A model generated the notes under the pieces. The model was not told where the DNA came from. It made no database searches and worked only from the letters and a program-made list of their open reading frames with translations. This document shows, piece by piece, positions 24,690 through 36,100 of a DNA stretch of 64,000 nt. The stretch comes from Nannocystis sp. (GTDB lineage: Bacteria > Myxococcota_A > Polyangia > Nannocystales > Nannocystaceae): the NCBI GenBank assembly GCA_016712315.1, contig JADJRG010000013.1, positions 2,640,001 through 2,704,000 on the forward strand. Reading direction: 5' to 3'. Position numbers and translations under genes: made by a program. Every line of letters starts with the position of its first letter. Position 1 is the first letter of the stretch.

Positions 24690-25528
24690 CTGTCGGCGAC
24701 AATTTCCGCGCTCAGGCCGGGAGGCAGCGGGAGGCGGAAGGCGCTGGCGGCGGCGACGGCGACCTCGCAGGCGAGCTCTCGCGGGTCCTGGCCGCGTAAG
24801 GCCGCGATCTGGGCGCAGGTGAAGGCGACGTAGGCGGGCTCGTTCTTGCGGCCTCGCATGGGCACAGGGGCGAGGTAGGGGGCGTCGGTCTCGACGAGCA
24901 GGCGCCCGCGTGGGCAGATGCGGGCTGCCTCACGCGGCCCGGTGGCGCTGGGGAAGGTGGCGATCCCGGAGAAGGAGAGGAAGAAGCCGCGGTCGAGCCA
25001 GGCGCGGGCCTCGTCGGCGGTGCCGGTGAAGCAGTGGATGATCCCGGGGAGGGCGGGGGGATCGGCGTCGACGATCGCGAGCGCGTCTTGGTGGGCGTCG
25101 CGGATGTGGAGCACGATCGGGCGCGCTAGCTGGGCGGCGAGCTGGAGGTGGCGAGCCATGGCGCCTCGCTGTACGTCGCGCGGGGAGCGATCGTAGTGGT
25201 AGTCGAGGCCGCTCTCGCCGATCGCGACGACGCGGGGGGAGCGGGCGAGCGCGGCGATCTCCGCGTAGGCGGCGTCGTCGAAGGTGTCGGCCTCGTGGGG
25301 GTGCACGCCGATCGCCGCGTAGACCTCGGGGTCAGGGCCGGGATAGGCCTCGGCGAGGGCGACGGCGGCGCGGACGCTGCGCCGCGAGCAGCCGATGTGG
25401 ATGATCCGCTCGACGCCGGCGGCGACGGCCCGCGCGAAGGTGGCGGGCAGGTCGTCGATCATCGGCGCGTAGTCGAGGTGGGCGTGGGTGTCGACGAGGT
25501 GCGGGAGGTGCGGCGGCGGCGTGCTCAC
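24686..25528 (-). CDS. tatD: TatD-family metal-dependent hydrolase
   Basis: 280 residues, GTG start. TIM-barrel amidohydrolase with metal site DTHAHLDY (residue 13), GVHPHEA, IGESGLDYHYD, HIRDAHQDAL, IHCFTGT and the late ETDAPYLAPVP. Family members are 3'-5' DNA/RNA exonucleases or D-aminoacyl-tRNA deacylases. Despite the name it is not part of Tat export. It follows a thioredoxin gene with a 55-bp gap. Confidence 0.92.
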   Translation of the reverse strand: MSTPPPHLPHLVDTHAHLDYAPMIDDLPATFARAVAAGVERIIHIGCSRRSVRAAVALAEAYPGPDPEVYAAIGVHPHEADTFDDAAYAEIAALARSPRVVAIGESGLDYHYDRSPRDVQRGAMARHLQLAAQLARPIVLHIRDAHQDALAIVDADPPALPGIIHCFTGTADEARAWLDRGFFLSFSGIATFPSATGPREAARICPRGRLLVETDAPYLAPVPMRGRKNEPAYVAFTCAQIAALRGQDPRELACEVAVAAASAFRLPLPPGLSAEIVADS

Positions 25529-25583
25529 GGGCGCGGAGCATAGCGCCGATCAGGAGGAGGCCGCGGCGAGCGCAGCGGGTCGT

Positions 25584-25961
25584 TCAGCCGAAGAGGCGGG
25601 CGAAGAGGCCCTTGTTGGTGGCCTTGCCCTCGAGCCACTTGGCGCGGCTGCGGATCGCCCCGGCGTCGCGGAAGCCGACGAGCGCGTCCTTGATCTCGCC
25701 GCGATGGACCAAGAGCAGGGTGGGTAAGGAGCGGACCTGGAAGGCGGCGGCGAGCTCAGGGTGGCGCTCGGTGTCGAGCTTTAAAAAACGGACGGGGGAG
25801 CCGACCATCTCGGCGGCGACGGACTCGAAGTGCGGCGCCATCATCCGGCAAGGGCCGCACCAGGCCGCCCAGAAGTCGATGATCGCGGCGGGGCCGTCGG
25901 GGGACATCAGGGCCTCCAAGGCCTCTTGGGTGTCGATGCTCTGGACCGCCTCGTCGCTCAT
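25584..25961 (-). CDS. thioredoxin
   Basis: 125 residues. Active site WCGPC in IIDFWAAWCGPCRMMAP (about residue 35), cis-Pro in VRSLPTLLLV. Cytoplasmic (no signal peptide). The sequence after about residue 100 is slightly extended compared with TrxA. Part of a minus-strand run with the upstream lipoprotein gene (30 bp) and tatD. It may supply electrons to the thiol-dependent ArsC-type enzyme or RNR; partners are not shown by sequence. Confidence 0.9.
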   Translation of the reverse strand: MSDEAVQSIDTQEALEALMSPDGPAAIIDFWAAWCGPCRMMAPHFESVAAEMVGSPVRFLKLDTERHPELAAAFQVRSLPTLLLVHRGEIKDALVGFRDAGAIRSRAKWLEGKATNKGLFARLFG

Positions 25962-25991
25962 GTCGCGCAGTCTATCCGCGATGGCGCCGGC

Positions 25992-26780
25992 TCAGTAGAT
26001 GTCCGTGCCGTGGTAGCCGGCGGTGACCGAGGCGAGGGAGGTGAGGAGCTGGCCGCTGAGCGCCTCTTCATCGAGGGTCGCGAAGTCGACGCCGTGGAAG
26101 AAGGCGTCGTAGGCCTTGCCGATGGTGACCCGCGGGTCACCGCCGTCGGCGGCGATGGCGTACGGGAGGGCGCCTGCGCCGGCCTTTTGCAGATCGACCT
26201 CGACGGCGCGGGTGCCGCTGCTGGTGAGCAGGAAGCCGACCTGCACGTCGCCCTTGCGGGCGACCCCAGAGAGCAGCACCGAGACGCCCTCGAGGTCGAC
26301 GGCGGTGGGGATCTCGATCGGGGTCGCGACGGCGTCGGCGTCGGCCTTGCGGTAGGGGCCGTACTGGACCAAGAGGCGGCAGTAGTCGCCCTCAGGGGTG
26401 GTGATCGAGGCGACGTTGAGGACGTCGCGGTCGGTGAAGGAGATGTGCTCAGGAGCTGGCCCAAAGACCATGTCGGCGCTCCGGGTGGTGCCGTCGCACT
26501 CGACCAAGGAGACCCCGGTGATCACGAAGTACCCGTCGAGGATGTCGACGCTCCACCCTTGATCGTTGACCCACGAGCGCGGGCCGCCGTTGACCCCAAA
26601 CTCAGGGTAGGCGCCGTCGACCGGGCTGCCGTAGTGCGCGGAGAAGATATCCACCTGCACGAGCTTCTCGCCGAAGAGCTCGCAGCCGCCGCCCGCGGCG
26701 AGGAGGCCGGCGAGGAGCAGCGACCTGGCGCCGGTGGTCGAGGGTCGGAGGGCGCGGGGCAGGCTCGGCGTGATCGACAT
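25992..26780 (-). CDS. putative exported lipoprotein of unknown function
   Basis: 262 residues. Hydrophobic signal region (SLLLAGLLAAGGGC) with a poor lipobox (GGGC), so lipidation is uncertain. The mature part is beta-rich (VDIFSAHYGSPVDGAYPEF, WSVDILDGYFVITGVSLVEC) and has few cysteines. No family recognised; the pattern of a domain describing an additive value in an exported protein resembles other myxobacterial lipoproteins only in general style. First gene of a likely run with thioredoxin and tatD. Confidence 0.6.
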   Translation of the reverse strand: MSITPSLPRALRPSTTGARSLLLAGLLAAGGGCELFGEKLVQVDIFSAHYGSPVDGAYPEFGVNGGPRSWVNDQGWSVDILDGYFVITGVSLVECDGTTRSADMVFGPAPEHISFTDRDVLNVASITTPEGDYCRLLVQYGPYRKADADAVATPIEIPTAVDLEGVSVLLSGVARKGDVQVGFLLTSSGTRAVEVDLQKAGAGALPYAIAADGGDPRVTIGKAYDAFFHGVDFATLDEEALSGQLLTSLASVTAGYHGTDIY

Positions 26781-26895
26781 AAGTGAGGGGAAAAACTACC
26801 GCGAAAGCGCGGCGCGGTGGGCGGCGAGTTGTCGCGGAATTTTGCCGCGTACGGGGCAGATACGGGCCTACAGGGGCCCACTCCGCGGAGGAGGA

Positions 26896-28875
<1,980 letters not shown>

Positions 28876-28988
28876 CTGGGCGACAAGGTAGTGGATCCGC
28901 GCGCTCGCGCCCAGGGTGGCGCCTGCGCGGCTTGACGGCCGCGGCCTGCGTTTGCCAGCCTTACGCGCCCGCGTGAGGACGCGCCGCG

Positions 28989-29615
28989 ATGAACCTTCGG
29001 CAAAAACACTTCATCGACTCGCACAAGTGCGCGACCTTGCCGGCGACGCTGGCGATGATCGCGTTCTACGGGGCGTGGGAGAACCCGACGGCGTGGGTGT
29101 ACCTGGGGCTGCACGGCAGCTACGGGCTGATGTGGGCGCTGAAGAGCCGGTTCTTCGGCGACCCGCAGTGGGAGAAGCCGACGACGCTGGCCTATGGCGT
29201 GCAGATCTGGGCGGCGTTGACGCTGTACTGGTCGGCGCCGTGGCTCATCACGGCCTACGACGTGCGCGCCCCGGGGTGGCTGCTGGGCGCGGCGATCGTG
29301 ACGTGGGCGCTCGGGGTGTTCTTGCACTTCACGAGCGACATGCAAAAACATGTGCACCTGCGACTGGCGCGCGGCTCGCTGCTGCGCGACGGGCTGTGGG
29401 CGCGCTGTCGGAACCCGAACTATTTGGGCGAGCTGCTGATCTACGCGGGCTTCGGGGCGCTGGCGATGCACTGGCTGCCGCTGATGTGGTTGGCGGTGAT
29501 GGTGGTGGGGCTGTGGCTGCCGAACATGCGCCGCAAGGACGCCTCGTTGGCCCGTTACCCGGAATTCGCGGCGTGGAGGGCTCGCTCCTGCTTGTTCATC
29601 CCGTACCTGCTGTGA
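28989..29615 (+). CDS. integral membrane methyltransferase (DUF1295/isoprenylcysteine-type)
   Basis: 208 residues, four to five membrane segments. The C-terminal LWARCRNPNYLGELLIYAGF and YPEFAAWRARSCLFIPYLL match the RNPxYxGE and terminal motifs of ICMT/steroid-5-alpha-reductase-like DUF1295 proteins, which bind AdoMet or NADPH on the membrane side. The substrate is unknown. It overlaps the following ABC ATPase start by four bases (GTGA), so the two are translationally coupled. Confidence 0.8.
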   Translation: MNLRQKHFIDSHKCATLPATLAMIAFYGAWENPTAWVYLGLHGSYGLMWALKSRFFGDPQWEKPTTLAYGVQIWAALTLYWSAPWLITAYDVRAPGWLLGAAIVTWALGVFLHFTSDMQKHVHLRLARGSLLRDGLWARCRNPNYLGELLIYAGFGALAMHWLPLMWLAVMVVGLWLPNMRRKDASLARYPEFAAWRARSCLFIPYLL

Positions 29616-30379
29616 GCCCGGCGGGGCTGGCCTGCGCGGGGCTGGGCCGGGCGATCGGCGGGCGCTGGCTGTACCGCGGGTTGAACCTGTCTTTAGAGGC
29701 AGGTTCGATGACGGTGATCGTGGGCCCGAACGGGGCCGGCAAGTCGACGCTGCTGCGCGACCTGGCGGGGCTGCGCGCGCCGCACGTGGGGACGATCACG
29801 CTGGGCGGGGCGCCGCTGGCGACGATCAGCGCGGCGACGCGGGCGCGGCGGCTCGCGTACCTGCCGCAGCAGACGCCGCTCAGCTACGACCTCTCGGTGG
29901 CGGAGGTGGTGATGTTGGGGCGGACGCCGGCGCTTCCGCGCTTCGGCGCGCCTGGCCCCGCCGACCGCGCCGCGGTGGCCGAGGCGCTGGCGGCGACGGG
30001 GCTGACGGGGCTGGCGACTCGGGGGATCGAAGGGCTCAGCGGGGGCGAGCGCCAGCGGGTGATGCTGGCGCGGATGCTGGCGAGCGGGGCGCCGCTGCTG
30101 CTCCTGGATGAGCCGACGAGCTCGCTCGATATCGGCTTCGCGCTGGGCTTCTTGGCGCTGTGTCGGCGATTGGCGGGCGCGGGGCGGGCGCTGGCGGTGG
30201 CGCTGCACGACCTGGACCTGGCGCGCCGACACGCAGATCAGGCCGTGCTGCTGGTCGGTGATGGTGAGGTCCGCGTGGGCGCTCCGGCGGCGATCCTCGG
30301 GGGCGAGAGCGTGAGCGCGGTGTTCGGGGTGCAGGCGCGGGAGATCGACGGCCACTTGGTGTTTGAAGGCGCGGGTTGA
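29612..30379 (+). CDS. ABC transporter ATP-binding protein (FepC/HmuV-like)
   Basis: 255 residues from GTG 29612. Walker A GPNGAGKST, Q-loop LPQQTPLSYDLSVAEVV, signature LSGGERQRVMLARML, Walker B LLLLDEPTSSLD and H-loop LHDLDL. The sequence class (YLPQ, SVAEVVMLGRTP) fits iron-siderophore, heme or B12 importers. No permease or binding protein is adjacent, so the partner is unknown; the overlap with a membrane methyltransferase is unusual. Confidence 0.88.
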   Translation: MSPAGLACAGLGRAIGGRWLYRGLNLSLEAGSMTVIVGPNGAGKSTLLRDLAGLRAPHVGTITLGGAPLATISAATRARRLAYLPQQTPLSYDLSVAEVVMLGRTPALPRFGAPGPADRAAVAEALAATGLTGLATRGIEGLSGGERQRVMLARMLASGAPLLLLDEPTSSLDIGFALGFLALCRRLAGAGRALAVALHDLDLARRHADQAVLLVGDGEVRVGAPAAILGGESVSAVFGVQAREIDGHLVFEGAG

Positions 30380-30443
30380 GCCGCGGCGTCGGCGCTTGCG
30401 CGAGGGCCCTGCGCTTGCGAGACTGCGGGCGAGCGGAGGCGCG

Positions 30444-31676
30444 GTGTCTGATCAGTCGTACGAGCTCAAGATCCACTACGTCAGCAAGCCCGCAGAGACC
30501 CGGACGATCCGCGAGCCGGTGATCACGATCGGTCGCGACCAAGGCGATATCATCCTGGGCGACGGGCAGGCCTCCGGTCGCCACGCGGAGATCCGCTTGA
30601 TGGGCGGCCAGGTGACCGTGCGTGACCTGGGGAGCACCAACGGGGTGCTTCTGAATGGGGTGCGGACGCCGATCTTCAACGCGGAGCCGGGGCAGACTTT
30701 TGTGTGCGGGCAGACCTCGCTGACCGTGTTGGCGATCCATGGCGCGCCGAAGGGGTTCGGCGGCGGTCGCACGATGATCGCGATGGGCGCTCCTCCAGGG
30801 ATGCCGGGCGCGGCTCCAGGGCTCGCGCGGCCAGGGTTCGCGCCGCCCGGAGGGTTCGCGCCGCCCGGAGGGGCGCCGCCGATGGGGCCGCCGGGAGGGT
30901 TCGCGCCGCCGATGGGGCCCCCGGGGATGGGGCCGCCGGGCGGAGCGCCGCCGATGGCGCCGCCGGGAGGGTTTGCGCCGCCGGGAGGGGCGCCGCCGAT
31001 GGCCCCGCCGGGCGGGTTTGCGCCGCCGGGAGGGTTTGCGCAGCCGGGAGGGGCGCCGCCGATGGCCCCGCCGGGAGGGTTTGCGCCGCCGATGGCCCCG
31101 CCGGGAGGGTTTGCGCCGCCGATGGCGCCGCCGGGAGGGTTTGCGCCGCCGATGGCCCCGCCGGGAGGGTTTGCGCCGCCGATGGCCCCGCCGGGAGGGT
31201 TTGCGCCGCCGATGACGCCGCCGGGAGGGTTTGCGCCGCCGATGGCGCCGCCGGGTGTGGCGCCGCCGGGGGGCTTTGTGCCGTCGATGGCTGGACCGGG
31301 GGGCCTTGGGCCGAGAGCGGGCGTTGGGGCGCAGCCGAACCATCCGGCGGCGTCGTTGCTGAGCGGTGGGCCGGCGATCGCCGTGGATGAGGCTGGGGCT
31401 GTCGGGGCCGCGTCGGCGGGCGGGCCGCAGGCGGTCGCGGGTCCCGAGGCGCTGCTGGCGGGCGGGCCGCAGGCTCCGGCGGCGTCGTTGTTAGCGGGCG
31501 GGCCGACGCCCGCGCCGATGCCCTCGTATGATCCGCCAGCGAGCCCGCCTGGGGCGCTGCTGGTGCCGCCGGCGCCGACCGTCAAGGGTGGGCGCGAGTG
31601 GCTCTGGATCGGCCTCTTTGTGCTGGTCCTGGTGATCAGCGGCGCGGCGGGCTACTTCCTCATTTTTCTGAGGTGA
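30444..31676 (+). CDS. FHA-domain protein with Gly/Pro repeats and C-terminal membrane anchor
   Basis: 410 residues, GTG start with GGAGG upstream. Residues about 10-100 form an FHA domain (ITIGRDQGDIIL, GRHAEI, VRDLGSTNGVLLNG) that binds phosphothreonine peptides. Then about 150 residues of GGFAPPMAPP repeats, an Ala-rich linker, and a C-terminal membrane helix (WIGLFVLVLVISGAAGYFLIF), placing the FHA domain in the cytoplasm as a tail-anchored protein. The Ser/Thr kinase at 33158 is an obvious candidate partner. Confidence 0.85.
   Translation: MSDQSYELKIHYVSKPAETRTIREPVITIGRDQGDIILGDGQASGRHAEIRLMGGQVTVRDLGSTNGVLLNGVRTPIFNAEPGQTFVCGQTSLTVLAIHGAPKGFGGGRTMIAMGAPPGMPGAAPGLARPGFAPPGGFAPPGGAPPMGPPGGFAPPMGPPGMGPPGGAPPMAPPGGFAPPGGAPPMAPPGGFAPPGGFAQPGGAPPMAPPGGFAPPMAPPGGFAPPMAPPGGFAPPMAPPGGFAPPMAPPGGFAPPMTPPGGFAPPMAPPGVAPPGGFVPSMAGPGGLGPRAGVGAQPNHPAASLLSGGPAIAVDEAGAVGAASAGGPQAVAGPEALLAGGPQAPAASLLAGGPTPAPMPSYDPPASPPGALLVPPAPTVKGGREWLWIGLFVLVLVISGAAGYFLIFLR
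30832..31270. repeat. tandem Gly/Pro-coding repeat in the FHA gene
   Basis: Units of about 27-30 bp (core ccgggagggtttgcgccgcc, then gatggcc or variants) are repeated over a dozen times, coding for GGFAPPMAPP-type units. Several are identical, suggesting recent expansion; the length is likely to vary between strains and to trouble assembly. Confidence 0.9.
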
Positions 31677-31706
31677 CTTGGCAGTCGCGAGCCCGCCCCG
31701 CGGGCC

Positions 31707-32213
31707 TCACTCGATGGTGAGGCCCATGCTGGTCGCGTGGACGAGCTCGACGCGGCTGTGGACGCCGAGGCGCCGGTAGATCTGGCGCACGTAGGTGCGC
31801 ACGGTCGAGAAGGAGAGGTTGGTGTGGCTGGCGATCTGCTTGTCCGTGCAGCCGGAGATGACGAGGCGGGCGATCTTGGCGAGGCGCGGCGGCAATTGGA
31901 TCCGGCGCGGACCGGCGCTGCTCTCCTCGCTGCGCTCGGGGACCAGGAGGATGAATGTGCCGTCCTCGGTCTTGAGCTCGAGGCGGTGGTGGGCCCACTC
32001 CTCCAAGCGCTCGGGGCTCGGAGGGTCGCCTCCGAGCAGGGACTCCGCGTGATCGTTCATGTGGACGACCTGACCGCTGGCGTCGGTGAGCAGCGCGGGC
32101 CGGCGGTAGGAGCCGACGAGGTCGATCAAGGCAGAGCGGATCTGCGGTGAGGCGGCGGTTTGGTCGTTCCAGGTGGTGTGTTCGGCCGTTTGAGTGGTCA
32201 TGGACTCGGTCAT
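31707..32213 (-). CDS. PAS-like sensor with LuxR-type DNA-binding domain
   Basis: 168 residues from ATG 32213. The N-terminal part resembles a short PAS domain (LTDASGQVVHMNDHAESLLGG), the C-terminal part is a LuxR helix-turn-helix (KIARLVISGCTDKQIASHTNLSFSTVRTYVRQIYRRLGV). No receiver Asp and no autoinducer domain. Start uncertain: ATG 32201 and an upstream GTG at 32318 are possible. It lies between the FHA protein and the ECF sigma factor. Confidence 0.75.
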   Translation of the reverse strand: MTESMTTQTAEHTTWNDQTAASPQIRSALIDLVGSYRRPALLTDASGQVVHMNDHAESLLGGDPPSPERLEEWAHHRLELKTEDGTFILLVPERSEESSAGPRRIQLPPRLAKIARLVISGCTDKQIASHTNLSFSTVRTYVRQIYRRLGVHSRVELVHATSMGLTIE

Positions 32214-32453
32214 CGTCTGGGGATCTCGCGCCGATAGAGGTCGGTGCCCGCCGAAGTGAGGATCCAGCGAGGACCTCCACGGCGACTTGGTTGTGAGATC
32301 TTGGGGCGTGCCGATCACGGAAAATGAAGGCTCCCCAAAAAAAAGATGAAGCGCGCCGGTTGCGCTCCCGAAAGCAGCGGCGTAGGGCGCGTTTTGGGGG
32401 TTTTAAGGCGGCTGAGCGGTGGCGTTGAAGCAAGAGTGCGCTGGCGCTCGGGC

Positions 32454-33098
32454 TCAGGTCTCGTCCGCGCACTCAGACTCGCCGAGCTGCTCGCGTAGCG
32501 AAGTCACCCACTTTTCCAGGTCGCTGAGGGTGGTCTTGAGCAGGGTCGGGGAGCGGGCCAGGACCTTCATCCGGTGGGTGAGCAGCTCGCGGGCGCGGCG
32601 GAGGCGCGAGCGGGCGGTGCCTTCAGGGATGCCGAGCACTTGGGCGAGCTCGGGGGCGGCCATGTTCTCCCAATAATACAGCTCGAGCACGACTTGGGAG
32701 TCGAGGGGGATCCGCCTTAATGCCTCCAAAAGCAGGCGCTGCTCCTCGTGGACGGCGATCACGGAGCTGGGCGAGGGGAGCAGCTCGTCGATCGAGGTGA
32801 CCTCGAAGTCGGGGACGGTGTTTTGGTCGATGCGCTTGGCGCGAAAATGCTCGCGGAGGATGTTGTGGGCGACCGCGAAGAGGTAGGTGCGGAAGCTGGA
32901 CTGCTTGCGGAAGCGATCGCGACCCTCGATGCAGCCGAGGAAGGTGCGCTGGATCAGGTCGTCGACGCCGTCGCCGACCTTGTTGGCGAAGAAGCGGCAG
33001 ATCGCCTCGAAGTGGCGCTCAAAGAGGATGTTGCCGGCGTTGCGGTCGCCAGCGCGCCAGGCGTCGAGGAGGTCAAAATCGGTCGGGACGTCGACGAT
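32454..33098 (-). CDS. ECF-type RNA polymerase sigma factor, start codon unclear
   Basis: About 214 residues. Region 2 is AWRAGDRNAGNILFERHFE, FANKVGDGVDDLIQRTFLGC and FRTYLFAVAHNILREHFRAKR; region 4 is LPLDSQVVLELYYWENMAAPELA and GIPEGTARSRLRRARELL. The open frame begins after TAA at 33108-33110, and no ATG, GTG or TTG occurs before region 2; ATC at 33096-33098 is the only plausible site I see, or a missing base hides the true start. A first GTG (32762) would delete region 2. It diverges from the Ser/Thr kinase gene, a common myxobacterial pairing. Confidence 0.75.
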   Translation of the reverse strand: MVDVPTDFDLLDAWRAGDRNAGNILFERHFEAICRFFANKVGDGVDDLIQRTFLGCIEGRDRFRKQSSFRTYLFAVAHNILREHFRAKRIDQNTVPDFEVTSIDELLPSPSSVIAVHEEQRLLLEALRRIPLDSQVVLELYYWENMAAPELAQVLGIPEGTARSRLRRARELLTHRMKVLARSPTLLKTTLSDLEKWVTSLREQLGESECADET

Positions 33099-33157
33099 CT
33101 TGGGACTTTAGCAGAGGAGAGGCGGTGATCGGCGCGGAGACTTGATAGGATATTGCC

Positions 33158-36100
33158 GTGGGGGAAGTCTCCAGCGGGGATCTCGACGCGAGCTTCGGCG
33201 CGAGCCGGCCGCGCGCGACCAAGATCGAGGCCCAGCAGTTGAAGGAGTCGGTGCGCTCGCGGCTCTTCGGTACGAGCGTCGATTCGCCGCAGCTTGGGGA
33301 CTTCACCATCCTCCGGCGGATCGGTCGCGGCGGCATGGGGGCGGTGTATGAGGCCTCAAGCCCCCGCGGCGGACGCGTCGCTTTGAAGACGCTGCGTGGC
33401 TTCAGCCCGGCGGCGCTGTATCACCTCAAGCACGAGTTCCGGGCGCTGGTGGGGCTGTCGCACGAGAACCTGGTCAGCCTGCACAAGCTGGTGGTGCAGG
33501 GCGACCAGGCGTTCTTCACGATGGAGCTGGTCCACGGCGTCGACTTCGTCCGCTACGTGCGCGGCGAGGAGCCGCCGCGCGCGCCGCTCTCGGCGGAGGG
33601 GCTGCTGCGCCTGCGCGCCGCGCTGCCGCAGCTGGTCGCCGGGGTCGCGGCCCTGCACCGCGCGGGCAAGCTGCACCGCGACATCAAGCCTTCAAACATC
33701 CTGGTCACTGGGACAGGTCGCGTGGTGCTCCTCGACTTCGGCTTGGTCCGCGACATCTCAGAGGTTTCGGCGCTGACGAGCTCGAACGAGAGCTTCGTCG
33801 GCACGCCGGCGTACATCGCCCCGGAGGCGGCGAGCGGGGCGCGGTTGACCGAGGCGGGCGACTGGTATGGCCTCGGGGTGGTGCTCTTCGAGGCGCTGGT
33901 CGGCGAGCTGCCGTTCTCGGGGACCGGCTTTCAGGTGCTGGTGGAGAAGTGCAACGAGGCGCCGCCGCGGCCGTCGAGCCGCGCGAGCGGGGTGCCGGCG
34001 GACCTGGACGCGCTCTGCTGGGCGCTGCTGGCGCGTGAGCCCGGGCAGCGGCCGGCGGTCGACGCGTTGGTCGCCCAGCTCGGCGGGGAGCCGGCGGCGG
34101 CGCGGCGGGAGGCGCGAGGGCCGTCCGCGGGCGGCCTGGTCGGCAGGGATGAGCACCTCTCGCGCCTGCGCGGGGCCTTCGACGCGGCGTGCTCGCGCCC
34201 TGGGCCGCGCTTCGTCTGCCTGTCGGGTCCGCCAGGGCACGGCAAGTCGGCGCTGCTGCAGGTGTTCCTCGAGGAGTGCCAGCAGGGGCAGGACGCGCTG
34301 GTGTTGAGCGGCCGCTGTTACACGGCGGAGACGGTGCCGTTTCGGGCGTTCGACCCGCTGATCGACGCGCTGACGGGGGCGCTGCTCGAGCTGCCGCCAG
34401 AGATCGTCCTGGCGCTGCTGCCAGCCGAGGGCGCGGCGCTGGTCCAGCTCTTCCCGGTGCTCGGGCGGGTGCCTGGCCTCGCCGCTTGCGGCGCGCCGGC
34501 GCTGGCGGAGGAGGATCGGGCGTCGACGCTGCGGCGGGCGTGCGAGGCGCTGCGCTGCTTGCTCGGCCGGCTGGCGTCGATCAGGCCGCTGGTGCTGGCG
34601 ATCGATGACCTCCAGTGGGGTGACGACGACTCGCTGGCGCTGATGGGCGAGCTGTTTAAGCCGGGGGTGAGCGCGCCGATCCTCGCGGTCTTCGCGGTGC
34701 GCAGCGGCGACCAGGCGGGCGAGTGGATCCTGCGGGCGCTGAGCGAAGGCTGCGGGCTGCCGCTGATGTACATCGAGGTCGGCCGCTTGGAGCCGGAGGC
34801 GGCGGTGTTGGTCGCGCAGCAGCGGCTGGCGGCGTCGGCGACGACGGCGGCGGGGCCCGGCAGCGCTGAGGCGATCGCGGCGGAGTCGGACGGCTCGCCG
34901 CTGCTGATCGTCGAGATGGTCCGCTACGTGTGTGACGCGGGCGGGGCGCCGCGCGGCCGGGTGCGCTTGGACGAGGTGCTGCGCGAGCGGATCGACGCGC
35001 TGGCGCTGGGGCTGCGCGGGCTGCTCGAGGTGGTCGCGGTGGCGGGCCTGCCGATCGAGCTCGACCTGGCGGCGCAGATCGCCGAGCCAGACGGCCGCAG
35101 CGCGGCGCTGCGGGCGGCGCAGTGGGCGGCGCTGCGATCCGCGAGCTTGGTCCGCGCGGGGCTGCGCGGCGGTGAGGACGTGATCGAGGTCCAGCACGAG
35201 CGGATCCGTGAGCTGGTGCTCGAGGGGATCGGAGCAGGGCGGCTGCGGTCGATCCACGACGGCCTCGCGGCGGCGTTGATGAGCCGCGGGGCGGCGCCCG
35301 AGCTGCTCGCGCGCCACCTGCGAGCGGCGGGGCGGCTCGCGGAGGCGCTGGCGCAGACGATCCTGGCCGGTGAGCAGGCGATCGCCGCGCTGGCGTTTCG
35401 TCGGGCGATCAGCTTCTTCAACGCGGGCCTGGAGATGAGCCCCGGCGCGGAGCAGGCGCGGGAGCTGCACCGCCGGATCGGTGAGGCGCTGGTGCTGCTG
35501 GGGCGCGGGGTCGAGGCGGCGGAGCACTTCGGCCGGGCTTCGATCGGGGCCGCGCCCGCGCAGGTGTTGGCGCTGCAGCGGGCTTCAGCGCTGGTGCTGC
35601 TGCGCTGCGGCGAATTCGAGCGGGGCCGCGCGGCGATGCGAGCGGTGATCGACGCGGCGGGCGAGACATGGCCGAAAGGACAGCTTCATACGGCGGCGGC
35701 GCTGGCGGCGGCGCGGCTGCGGCTGCGGCTGCGCGGGGTGAGTCCGGCGAAGCGTCCCGACCTGTCCCAGTCCGCTCGGATCCGCCTGGAGGCGCTGGAG
35801 GCGGCGCGTGAGGGGCTCTCGTCGGTGGAGCCGGCGCTGGCGGCGCTGTTCCAGGCGCGTTACCTGCTGCAGAGCTTGGCGGTCGGCGACCCCGACCACT
35901 TGGCGCCCGCGCTGGCCGGGGAGGCGGCGTTCTTGGCGTACTTCAGCGACAGCATGCGGCCGATCGAGCGGCTGGCGGAGGCGCGGGCGCTGCTGAGGAG
36001 CGCCCGCAGCCCCCGCGCGCGGGAGTCGATCGAGCTGTGCACGGGCGTGGTCGAGTTCTGCCGCGGCGAGTGGGCGCCGTGTTTGGAGGCGCTGGCGCGG

